NCBI GenBank assembly: GCA_015295945.1 | Contig: DVED01000156.1 | Span: 16,310-80,309 of the forward strand | DNA: 64,000 bases | Origin: Oscillatoriales cyanobacterium M59_W2019_021 | Lineage (GTDB): Bacteria > Cyanobacteriota > Cyanobacteriia > Cyanobacteriales > Geitlerinemataceae | Direction of reading: 5' to 3' | Program-made: the position numbers and the translations under genes | The notes under the pieces: generated by a model | What the model saw: the letters and a program-made list of their open reading frames with translations, nothing else | Databases searched by the model: none | Told to the model about the DNA's origin: nothing | In this document: in pieces, positions 11,101-18,104 of the stretch | Layout: each line of letters begins with the position of its first letter | Numbering within the stretch: the stretch's first letter is position 1

Positions 11101-13146
11101 TGCCGAAGCTGTTTGATGGAGTTGCTGGTGAACCTGCTGATTTTCCAATCGCGACTGATAGAGTTGTTGGTGAGTTTGTTGAGCGTTTAAAATCGATTCG
11201 TGCAACCGTTCGTGGGTTTTTTGTAACTCAATTCTGGCTTGATTTAACTGTTCGTGAGTTTGCTGCGATTCTAAAATCGATCGATTCAACCGTTCGTGGG
11301 TTTGCTGCGACTCCGTTCTGGCTGCATTCAACTGTTCGTGTGCGTTTTGAACGTCGCTCAAGGCTTGACGCAATCGTTCGTGAGTGTGTTGCGATTCCAG
11401 CCGAGTTTGATATAATTGTTCGTGTGCAGCTTTTAAATCTGCTTCGAGTTGTTTCTTTTGCCGTTTGTATTCTTCTAACTCCGCTTTAATAATTTCACTA
11501 TTCGATCGCTCGGCAAGTAATTGAGCTTCCTTCGTTGCTAGAACTTCCACAAAATTGGTCTCGTATAAATCGAGATGTTTGGCACAAATATATTGAATCA
11601 GCCGATGTCGATTTTCCGGTAGATTGCACCGACTCACCATCGAATCGAGGCGGAAGCGGTATTGAAATAGCACTTCGGGAAGGTGAGAAAACTTCCAGCC
11701 TTTCTCCGCTGCCATCAGCCAAAAATCCCAATCTTCATACCCCAATCGATCGGGAATATTGCTGTCATATCCGCCGCAATCTTCCCAAACTTGTCGGCGA
11801 AACACCGCACAAGCATCGATATAGTTCCCTTTGACAATTAAATTGAGATCGAAATCGGGAACTTCGCGAACTTCTTGCTTATCCCCGAAAATTTCCATAT
11901 CCCCGTAGACGATTCCTACATCGGAATTTGAATCTAAAATCTCGATCGCCTTAGTAATATACTGAGGATAAATTTTGTTATCTGCATCTAGTGGCAAAAT
12001 GTAGCGTCCTTTTGCCTGTCGAATGCCAATATTTCTCGCCTCTGCCAATCCCACATTCTTAGGAGTGTCGATAATATTGTAGTTCCGTTTTCTCAAATAA
12101 TTCAGAACTTTCTCCGTAACTGGATCTCGCGAGCAATCGTTTACAACAATCAACTCGTAAACAGATTCTTGACAGTTTTGAACGCTGGCGATCGCTTCTA
12201 GTAAATACTCCCCTTGGTTGTAGCAAGGAATGATGACAGAAACAGCAATTTGAGACGATGAGGTAGATGATGGCATGGATTGGACTTCGGGAGTTTTACT
12301 GGCAAGAGATAAGGGTAAACTTTCTGGGAAGTTTTTGGCCATCTCGATCGGTTGAGTGGCGTACGAACTGGGAATGTCGGCACTGCGGTCTAGATTGGAC
12401 AACAAATCGAGATATTGGGGAGTTCGATCGCCGATTGTTTGAATGAGGGGATGGCTGGTTTTTAAGGTTCCAAATAATCGAGAGTTGTAAAGTTCTTTCA
12501 GGTTTTCGGGATTGGGATTGGTAAGATTTAAGTTGAATTTGGTTTGCAGTCGATCGACCAGTAAACTGGGGTTTTCTAAAATTGAATTGATATTGACCAG
12601 CAAACAGCGATCGGGATGGCGATCGTAAAAATTCAGCAAATGGCGGTTGTAAAATGCCCAAATTTGGAGTGCGTAATGCGGTCGTTCGTGGAAGGCTACA
12701 CTGTGGAGGCGAACGATGGAATCAACCACATCCCAAGGATAGCGATACACGAACAAATATCTCGCTTCGGGTAATAATTCGTCCCAAAAATCGAGAAGTA
12801 ACGAAGTTCTCGGATCTTTCCAACCCCACAAATTTCGTTCTTCGGGTTGCCGACGATCAATTAAAGCTTGCGCCATTTCTCGATAATCGGTCAATTTAGC
12901 GCGATCGATCGTTTCGCTTTGGGTCCATCCCCAATCTTGCCATCCCGCCTCTTCTAGGTTACAACACGCTGGCAAAATCGATCGCTGGAACTCGACAAAA
13001 TCCACATCTTCAAAGTAACCTTTGGGATTGTGTTTATCCGCTTCCAGCAAGTTATTTCCCAGATCGATGCCGAGATTTTGAATGAAGGATGCCATCAGGG
13101 AAGTCCCCGACCTGTGCATTCCTGTAATAATTAAAACCTCAGACAT
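8176..13146 (-). CDS. Giant sulfotransferase / triple GT2 glycosyltransferase / methyltransferase fusion
   Basis: A 1656-residue polysaccharide assembly enzyme. Residues 1-260 form a sulfotransferase domain with the PAPS-loop motif GMHRSGTS at residues 9-16. A first GT2 domain covers about 300-520 (IIPCYNQGEYL, then PLDADN). A long coiled coil follows at about 560-700, then a KFWKLR segment near 705. Two more GT2 domains cover about 795-1010 (IIVPVYNTP, DHDD, SDEDK) and 1057-1290 (IIIPTRNLG, NNDTK, YNDVDFCLK). An acidic linker leads to a class I methyltransferase (about 1440-1656: GIEVGALHSPL, ANHMLEHC, VKPGGTIYLAIPD). It is the last gene of the Wzm/Wzt operon, 59 bases after a methyltransferase. 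It probably builds and decorates the chain that the ABC pair exports. Substrates are unknown. Confidence 0.9.
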   Translation of the reverse strand: MSEVLIITGMHRSGTSLMASFIQNLGIDLGNNLLEADKHNPKGYFEDVDFVEFQRSILPACCNLEEAGWQDWGWTQSETIDRAKLTDYREMAQALIDRRQPEERNLWGWKDPRTSLLLDFWDELLPEARYLFVYRYPWDVVDSIVRLHSVAFHERPHYALQIWAFYNRHLLNFYDRHPDRCLLVNINSILENPSLLVDRLQTKFNLNLTNPNPENLKELYNSRLFGTLKTSHPLIQTIGDRTPQYLDLLSNLDRSADIPSSYATQPIEMAKNFPESLPLSLASKTPEVQSMPSSTSSSQIAVSVIIPCYNQGEYLLEAIASVQNCQESVYELIVVNDCSRDPVTEKVLNYLRKRNYNIIDTPKNVGLAEARNIGIRQAKGRYILPLDADNKIYPQYITKAIEILDSNSDVGIVYGDMEIFGDKQEVREVPDFDLNLIVKGNYIDACAVFRRQVWEDCGGYDSNIPDRLGYEDWDFWLMAAEKGWKFSHLPEVLFQYRFRLDSMVSRCNLPENRHRLIQYICAKHLDLYETNFVEVLATKEAQLLAERSNSEIIKAELEEYKRQKKQLEADLKAAHEQLYQTRLESQHTHERLRQALSDVQNAHEQLNAARTESQQTHERLNRSILESQQTHEQLNQARIELQKTHERLHESILNAQQTHQQLYQSRLENQQVHQQLHQTASALEQLQIHLQEARNQIQAMENTKFWKLRTLWFKLKAPLGKIKSKGKAFFDVSRQQGLKAALGKTRQKIAGKLSPSSQVPVVAVPAHDLAYQQWLAQHFPRAADLRKMADTVPTFRYKPTISIIVPVYNTPEKFLRDAIESVLNQIYPYWELCVADDASTAAHIKPILQEYAAKDARIKVTFCQENGHISRASNAAIALATGDFIALLDHDDLITPDALYEVVLLLNKYPDADMIYSDEDKVDENNQLMHPFFKPDWCPDSFLSRMYTCHLGVYRRSLVNEIGGFRVGFEGSQDYDLVLRLTEKTEKVYHIPKILYHWRLHAESTATGNQEVKTYAYDAAKKAITEALERRGEPGTVLDVPGYFGNYTVRYQIRDYKRVSIIIPTRNLGEILDRCLSSIFAQTTYPNYEVVVVDNGSTEAETADIIARWTQREPDRFKCYPFDIPFNYPTINNFGVSQATGDYLLFLNNDTKVLVPDWLEAMVEQAQRPEIGAVGALLLYEDDTIQHAGIMLGIGGVAGHSHRAFPKDTPGYVCQVKTVNNFSAVTGACLMCRREVFDEVGGLDETLAVAYNDVDFCLKLVDRGYRNIYLPHVVLYHYESKSRGYEDTPEKLARLAKEANILRSRWKKYLDNDPCYNPNLTRLREDYSINELPPSIAVEFDPSQLTDPEVAQNSASRPDEIEVDSNPFGALLSESNGAIAATLKEKDLKELTEIEIVNPQLNGMATSEKKTLNRVEEIATVAEPEVEDPKAKADRVRRAIAAQYLQGEGIEVGALHSPLQVPETVKVRYVDRLSVFDLRMQYPELNELPLVDVDIIDDGEVLGTIPDASVDFVIANHMLEHCQNPIATLKNYLRVVKPGGTIYLAIPDKRYTFDRDRPVTTLEHLIRDDREGPETSQIQHFEEYVRLVDRVPETQLSERLRLLLVDMDFSIHFHVWTPEAFTEFLTYCQQELPYPFELECLQSNEAEFIAILRKGR
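11090..11440 (-). repeat. 42-bp tandem repeat coding a 14-residue coiled-coil unit
   Basis: Within the giant gene, about seven successive 14-residue units follow the pattern Q-T-H-E-R-L-N-x-x-x-x-E-S-Q. Examples are QTHERLNRSILESQ and KTHERLHESILNAQ. Each equals two heptads, so the array should form a long parallel coiled coil that separates the sulfotransferase/GT2 head from the two downstream GT2 domains. The near identity of copies at DNA level suggests recent expansion. Confidence 0.8.
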
Positions 13147-13170
13147 AGATTAAGTAATAAGTAATGGATA

Positions 13171-13200
13171 GGGTGTGTTGAGCGATAGCGAAACGCACCC
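13171..13200. repeat. REP-like palindrome
   Basis: GGGTGTGTTG and AAACGCACCC form an imperfect inverted repeat around a GCGATAGCG loop. It lies just upstream of the giant gene and is a copy of the family seen again at 40414-40453. Such hairpins are scattered through cyanobacterial spacers. Confidence 0.6.
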
Positions 13201-13205
13201 TTTCT

Positions 13206-14036
13206 TTATGTAGGTACCTCTTTTTCAGGACAACGGGGTTCTTCAGTTAGCAATGGGGTCGATAATAGTCGAATGGGTTTATTTTTCAAGGCAATAAAAG
13301 TGGATCGATCGGCTTCTTCTCGAAATCGCATTTGTTCGTATTTGGGAATCATCGGCATATGACATTCGTACACCGAAGAAAAACCTACATCGATCAGTAA
13401 ATTATATAGAGAAGGACGGGTTAACCAAACGCTCGTAGAATTACCGATCGACGCCCACAAAGTCTCATCTTCCGTGTAATTTCGTCCCCAATATTCTCTG
13501 TTTTGGTAAAGATAAGACTGTTCTCGAGTTCGACTGACGTGGGTGTCAAAAATGGCTAGCCGAGTGCAAACTCTCTCGATATTTCGAGCAAATTCAAACA
13601 CATCCGGTGCGTCGAGATGGTAGAAAATCCCCAAACATAAAACAACGTCAAATTGACCGTATTTTTCCGGAGATAAATTCCGCACGTCATCTCGAACGAA
13701 ATCGATTTTATCTAACCCTAAAACCGATTTTGTAAATCGCGCCTTTTCTAAATTCTCTTCTCGACCTTCGATTCCCACAACTTGCGCCCCTTGCAGCGCC
13801 AATTCGATGCCATATAACCCTTCAAGGCACGCCAAATCTAACACGCGCAACTCGGAAAACGATTGCCCGGTTAAGTCAGCAATTGCTTGTAAAAAACGCC
13901 GTACTTTAACTTCCGAACCTACTAGATGATTCCCGATCGTATATAACTCATCTTGGAGGCGAATGTTGTGATTCGTCCACGGGCCAAATCGATCGATAAT
14001 CTCCTGTTTTTTTTGCCGAATCGTCTCAATATCCAT
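13206..14036 (-). CDS. Class I SAM-dependent methyltransferase in glycan export operon
   Basis: A 276-residue methyltransferase. The SAM-binding motif I is LRVLDLACLEGLYGIELA near residue 60; it is followed by VVGIEGREENLEKA and by FDVVLCLGIFYHLD, a motif IV with a FYHL core. Related proteins modify sugars or lipid-linked glycans. The gene starts four bases after the stop of the Wzt-type ATPase and is followed by the giant glycosyltransferase, so the three are almost certainly cotranscribed. Because the ATPase carries a Wzt C-terminal domain, this enzyme is a good candidate for methylating the chain end that the transporter recognises; that is inference from the E. coli O8/O9a paradigm. No transmembrane segment is seen. 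Confidence 0.8.
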   Translation of the reverse strand: MDIETIRQKKQEIIDRFGPWTNHNIRLQDELYTIGNHLVGSEVKVRRFLQAIADLTGQSFSELRVLDLACLEGLYGIELALQGAQVVGIEGREENLEKARFTKSVLGLDKIDFVRDDVRNLSPEKYGQFDVVLCLGIFYHLDAPDVFEFARNIERVCTRLAIFDTHVSRTREQSYLYQNREYWGRNYTEDETLWASIGNSTSVWLTRPSLYNLLIDVGFSSVYECHMPMIPKYEQMRFREEADRSTFIALKNKPIRLLSTPLLTEEPRCPEKEVPT

Positions 14037-14040
14037 AGTG

Positions 14041-15408
14041 CTATCTCGACTCTAACGTCGCCTCGGCAAGTTCGGAATCTACCGTCAGCGAAGGTTCGAT
14101 CGACAGATCGATCATGCCGCTAGCCAAGGAATCCGGATCGGGTTGCACGCGGAACATGGCAATATCGATATACCGTGCCAAATAAGTAAACGTTCCATCG
14201 ACTATTCCCGAAACCCCAGCATTTAAAAAGTACACGCCGGGATTGAGGCAGCAATGAAACTTGAAGCGAACGGTGACGGTATTTCCCGGTTCGATATATT
14301 CGAGATTTTGCGATTCTCCCGGACAAGAAATCCCGCCCAATTCCAAACCGCTCACGGTTTTCACTAACATTCCAAACCGCACTTTATGCACGGCTTTAAA
14401 GAAAGTGACGGAGTAAGTATAAATATAAGTCTTACGTCCGATGAGATGGTTAACTTGAACCTCTTCAACCGTGAGAATTTTCGGCTCGAAAATTTTCGCC
14501 CCGCGAGAAATATACGACAGCGTGTTTTGCGGTACGAACCCCGGATCGTAAAATTCCCCTAACATAACCGGAGGAGCAGCTTCGATCTCTTTAGGCGATA
14601 ATCCCTTGCCGTTGAGTTGGGATTCTTCTTCTCGATCGAGGCGAATTTCTTCGCGGATGGCTTCGTAGCGATCGCTCGGCGCGTAAATCAATTTATGATA
14701 GCGATCGACCACTCGTTTTGGCTTTCCAGATAACAGCAACTCGCCCCGATCGAGCAACACCGCCCGATCGCACAATTCCACGATTGCCGATGCCGAATGG
14801 GAGACAAATAAAATCGTTCCCCCCCGCGATTTAATCGACTCGATCCGGGCAAAACATTTGCGCTGAAAGGCTTCGTCCCCCACCGATAGCGCCTCGTCTA
14901 CCACCAACACCTGGGGATCGACGCTGGTTGCCACCGAAAACGCCAACCGCACGAACATTCCGCTCGAATAGGTTTTCACCGGGCGATCAATAAACTCGCC
15001 AATATCGGCAAACGCTTCGATCGCATCGAACCGATCCTCGATTTCTCGGGGATTCAAACCCAACAATTGCCCGTTGAAAAAGACATTTTGCCGTCCGGTA
15101 AACTCCGGATTAAAGCCGCTTCCCAGTTCCAACAGTGCCGAAATTCGACCGTTAACCCGTACCGTTCCCGCAGTCGGCGTCAGCGTGCCGACGATAATTT
15201 GCAGCAGCGTACTTTTGCCGGAACCATTGCGTCCGACAATCCCCAAGGTTTGCCCTCGGGGAACCTCCAAACCCACATCCCGCAGCGCCCAAAACTCGTT
15301 ACCCCGGCGTTGGCGGGGTTGGAGAATTTCTTTTAAGCGATCGGTCGGATGCGAATACTGCTTGAAGCACTTGGAAATATTCGCCAGCGAAATTACAATT
15401 TCAGCCAT
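14041..15408 (-). CDS. wzt: ABC transporter ATPase with C-terminal Wzt domain (polysaccharide export)
   Basis: Energises export of a lipid-linked polysaccharide across the inner membrane together with the permease upstream. The nucleotide-binding domain fills residues 1-240: Walker A GRNGSGKST near residue 58, the signature YSSGMFVRLAFS near 148, Walker B VLVVDEALSVGD, and SHSASAI as the switch His. Residues about 280-455 form an additional beta-rich domain typical of Wzt proteins that bind the modified end of the glycan before transport. Plain teichoic-acid-type ATPases lack this extension. The gene is followed after four bases by a methyltransferase. The spacer before it (264 bases) is unusually long for an operon. 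Confidence 0.88.
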   Translation of the reverse strand: MAEIVISLANISKCFKQYSHPTDRLKEILQPRQRRGNEFWALRDVGLEVPRGQTLGIVGRNGSGKSTLLQIIVGTLTPTAGTVRVNGRISALLELGSGFNPEFTGRQNVFFNGQLLGLNPREIEDRFDAIEAFADIGEFIDRPVKTYSSGMFVRLAFSVATSVDPQVLVVDEALSVGDEAFQRKCFARIESIKSRGGTILFVSHSASAIVELCDRAVLLDRGELLLSGKPKRVVDRYHKLIYAPSDRYEAIREEIRLDREEESQLNGKGLSPKEIEAAPPVMLGEFYDPGFVPQNTLSYISRGAKIFEPKILTVEEVQVNHLIGRKTYIYTYSVTFFKAVHKVRFGMLVKTVSGLELGGISCPGESQNLEYIEPGNTVTVRFKFHCCLNPGVYFLNAGVSGIVDGTFTYLARYIDIAMFRVQPDPDSLASGMIDLSIEPSLTVDSELAEATLESR

Positions 15409-15672
15409 GCTTTTATGGATAGCTATTAGCCGTTAGCTATTAGCAGTTAGCTCGGAGATCGATCTTCGCTGCCAATTCCACGTGGGGAAAGTGGGCGATA
15501 TCTTCATCTTCAGGGCTCAGATTGTGGAACTCCTACGCGATCGCTTCTGGATCGGTGGAATGAACGAGTGAGGGCGAGACTTGGCGATCGTCGAGACGCG
15601 AATGCTATTTATTGTGACAGCAACTTTCCCCAGGGGCAATCCCCAACGGGAAATTCAGTTAGGTCAAGCCAC
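15409..15672 (-). other. Spacer between wzm and wzt with possible gene remnant
   Basis: This 264-base gap interrupts an otherwise compact operon. Near the wzt side are GCTATTA/GTTAGCT-type tandem units (15419-15452). On the minus strand, 15532 to 15440 reads as 30 protein-like codons (including NLSPEDEDIAHFPH) after an in-frame TAG, with no start codon. A nested small hairpin lies at about 15625-15651. It looks like decayed sequence, perhaps the tail of a lost gene; I could not name the family. Confidence 0.35.
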
Positions 15673-16524
15673 CTACAGCACGTCGGCAAATGCCGGACGC
15701 AACCGCCGATAGCACCACAATCCCGCCAAGAATACGGCGGCGGAAATGCCCGAAGCTACAGCCCATTCAGCCGCATGACCGATTTCGCCCACCAAGAGCA
15801 GATCGCGGTACACGGCAGAAAACGTCGCGATCGGATTGACCCAAAAGACCCAATCTTGGAAGGGTTCGGGGATCGCCGTTGCCGGATAGACGATCGGGGT
15901 TAGATAGAATAAAAGATTGAGAAAAACTCCCGCCGTTTGGGGAATATCGCGCAAAAACACCGTCAGTCCGGCAGCGAAATATCCCAATCCCGCCGTTAAC
16001 AGCAATTGCGGCAGCCAAATCAGCGGCAGCAGCCACAGGGTATTGTGAATCACCCCCGAAGACCACGCCACCAACACGATCAGCGCCATCAGTCCCAGGG
16101 AACTTTCGATAAACGCCGCGAGAACCGGAACCAGAGGCAGCAAGCACAGGGGAAAGACCACCTTTTTCACCAGATTGGGCTGGAGAATCACGGCGTTTGA
16201 AGCTTGCAGAAAGCCGTTGGTAAACGCCAGCCAAGGCAGCAACCCCGCAAACAGCCACAAGCCGAAGGTGAGGTTGTTATCCGGCAGTCCGTCCAAAGAC
16301 AGCTTGACTTTGAGGACGATCGAAAAGACGTAGGTATAGATAAAAAGCTGAGATAGTTGGTTCAGCAGGGGCCAAAAATTGCCCATCAACGAACCTTTGT
16401 AGCGAGATTCTAAGTCGCGCTGGGTCAGCGTCAGCAGCAGATCGAACTTCGATCGCCAAGGACCGGTTAAAGCCGGAATGCGAGGGAGGGATCTCCGTTC
16501 GCTTTTGGGAAGAACGCCTCTCAT
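15673..16524 (-). CDS. wzm: ABC-2 type polysaccharide export permease
   Basis: Membrane channel partner of the Wzt-type ATPase. The 283 residues show the usual ABC-2 layout: a short cytoplasmic N-terminus ending in LTQRDLESRYKGSLMGNFW, a conserved entry motif, then six hydrophobic segments between about residues 55 and 275. A GGAGG ribosome site lies four bases before the ATG. It is the first gene of the minus-strand glycan operon and is divergent from a methyltransferase gene at 17011. Family members export O-antigen, capsule or heterocyst/sheath-type glycans; the substrate here is undefined. Confidence 0.88.
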   Translation of the reverse strand: MRGVLPKSERRSLPRIPALTGPWRSKFDLLLTLTQRDLESRYKGSLMGNFWPLLNQLSQLFIYTYVFSIVLKVKLSLDGLPDNNLTFGLWLFAGLLPWLAFTNGFLQASNAVILQPNLVKKVVFPLCLLPLVPVLAAFIESSLGLMALIVLVAWSSGVIHNTLWLLPLIWLPQLLLTAGLGYFAAGLTVFLRDIPQTAGVFLNLLFYLTPIVYPATAIPEPFQDWVFWVNPIATFSAVYRDLLLVGEIGHAAEWAVASGISAAVFLAGLWCYRRLRPAFADVL

Positions 16525-17010
16525 TTTCCTCCACCACTCATGTTTACTCGTTCACTCCTTACCCCATCGAGGCGATCCGTTCCGGTCAATCTCTCGCCCG
16601 ATCGATCGCGCCGAGTTGAGTTTCTCACACAGCCACTCTACCATTGACGAGCCAGATTCCCAAGATGTTGCTTCGGCGATCGCGAGATTTTTCGGCATTC
16701 GCCCGATCGAGGCTCGTCGCTATAGGTATTTTACCAAGCTTTTGAAGGGCTTCAACCGGGGCAGTCGATCGAGGTTCGATCTCCAAAACCGCGATCGTGT
16801 CGTCCGAATGCGGTAAGCTTATTCGAGATTCGAGAGAGCAGACTTCACCAAAGCTCCGACCGTAGCAAACTCCTGCTGGCTATCAGCTAGGGACGGGTCG
16901 TGGAGCGAGGAATCTTTAATTTTTCACGTTTAATTTTGCATTCTCCTGAACTCCTGTAGGCGAGAAGAGCGCGCTTACTCCTGAACTCCTGAACTTCTGT
17001 ATTCTTCTTT
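16525..17010. other. Divergent promoter spacer
   Basis: 486 bases separate the start of wzm (minus) and the methyltransferase at 17011 (plus). I see no convincing gene. It must hold promoters for both directions. The last 60 bases (16942-17000) are a dispersed repeat built of CTCCTGAACTCCTG units, also found before the kinase gene at 35046. Confidence 0.5.
16942..17000 (+). repeat. Dispersed leader repeat (TCCTGTAGGCG ... TTACTCCTGAACTCCT)
   Basis: The segment directly before the methyltransferase start shares TCCTGTAGGCG and CTTACTCCTGAACTCCT with 34991-35040, directly before the Ser/Thr kinase start. The shared sequence ends within about 15 bases of each ATG. It is probably a mobile or amplified spacer repeat rather than a common regulator. 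Confidence 0.55.
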
Positions 17011-18009
17011 ATGAGCATCCTCGATAGTTATATTCACACCGCACCGAGTTCTCAAAACGCCCTCGATTTATTTAAAGGGGAATGGTCGTCTAAGTTGCCT
17101 GCCGAATGCGCGGGACTCGAAGCGGGTCCCATTGCTTTATTTGAAGACGATCGCATTGCTTGGGCGATTGCTCAATTCGGCGGCGTAGAAGGTCAAACTA
17201 TCCTCGAACTGGGTCCGCTGGAAGCGGGACACACCTATATGTTCGAGCGTCACGGTGCCGCCTCGATTACAGCGATCGAAGCTAACTCCCGCGCCTACCT
17301 CAAATGCCTGATTATCAAGGAAATTTTGGGGTTAACCCGTTCCCATTTCCACTACGGCGACTGCGTGGAGTACCTCAAAGGCAACCCCGGCAAGTTCGAC
17401 CTCTGCTGCGCCAGCGGCGTTCTCTACCACATGGTCAACCCCGCCGAATTGATTTCCCTGATGGCGCAAGTGTCCGATCGCCTGTTCCTGTGGACGCACT
17501 ACTACGACGAAAATATCGTTAAAAATAGCCCCCGCCTGATTCACAAATTTCCCGGCAGCATCGAAACCGAATATAACGGCTTCCAACACACCCTCTACCA
17601 ACAAGACTACGAAACCGCGCTCAACTCCATGGGATTCTGCGGCGGCGGCAACACCTACAGCAATTGGATGACCCGCGACGCGCTCTTAGAATACCTCCAG
17701 CACGTGGGTTACGGCAACATTCAAATCAACTTCGACCTTCCCGACCATCCCAACGGTCCGAGTTTGGCACTGACGGCAGAGAAAGTCGGCGTTGCATCCG
17801 GCGGATCTTCCCCCCAAACCGCTTCGGTCAACAACGCCACCGTGGTAACAGATACGGAGGCACAATTGAGATCGCGCCTCGTCGAACTGCAACTGCAACT
17901 CCAACAAGCCAAAGACCGCGTGACCGCCATGGAAACCAGCAAGTTCTGGAAACTGAGAACTCAATGGTTTAAGGTCAAAAAAAGCTTGGGATTGCCTGCC
18001 GACGAGTAG
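17011..18009 (+). CDS. SAM-dependent methyltransferase with coiled coil and KFWKLR tail
   Basis: A 332-residue enzyme. Residues about 30-190 form a class I methyltransferase: TILELGPLEAGHTYM near residue 59 as motif I, a following acidic AIEANS, and FDLCCASGVLYHM near 130. Residues about 275-308 are a short coiled coil of LQLQLQQAKDRV type. It ends in AMETSKFWKLRTQWFKVK, almost identical to AMENTKFWKLRTLWFKLK after the coiled coil of the giant GT fusion. The gene is divergent from wzm and probably acts on the same glycan. No signal peptide is present. The tail may be an anchoring or protein-contact element; that is inference. Confidence 0.85.
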   Translation: MSILDSYIHTAPSSQNALDLFKGEWSSKLPAECAGLEAGPIALFEDDRIAWAIAQFGGVEGQTILELGPLEAGHTYMFERHGAASITAIEANSRAYLKCLIIKEILGLTRSHFHYGDCVEYLKGNPGKFDLCCASGVLYHMVNPAELISLMAQVSDRLFLWTHYYDENIVKNSPRLIHKFPGSIETEYNGFQHTLYQQDYETALNSMGFCGGGNTYSNWMTRDALLEYLQHVGYGNIQINFDLPDHPNGPSLALTAEKVGVASGGSSPQTASVNNATVVTDTEAQLRSRLVELQLQLQQAKDRVTAMETSKFWKLRTQWFKVKKSLGLPADE

Positions 18010-18104
18010 GGGTTTGGGATGGGTTATGGGTTATGGGTTGTTCGTTATTAGTGAATTCCCATGACCCATGACCGATTACCCCATTACCCTATCCCGTACT
18101 GCCA

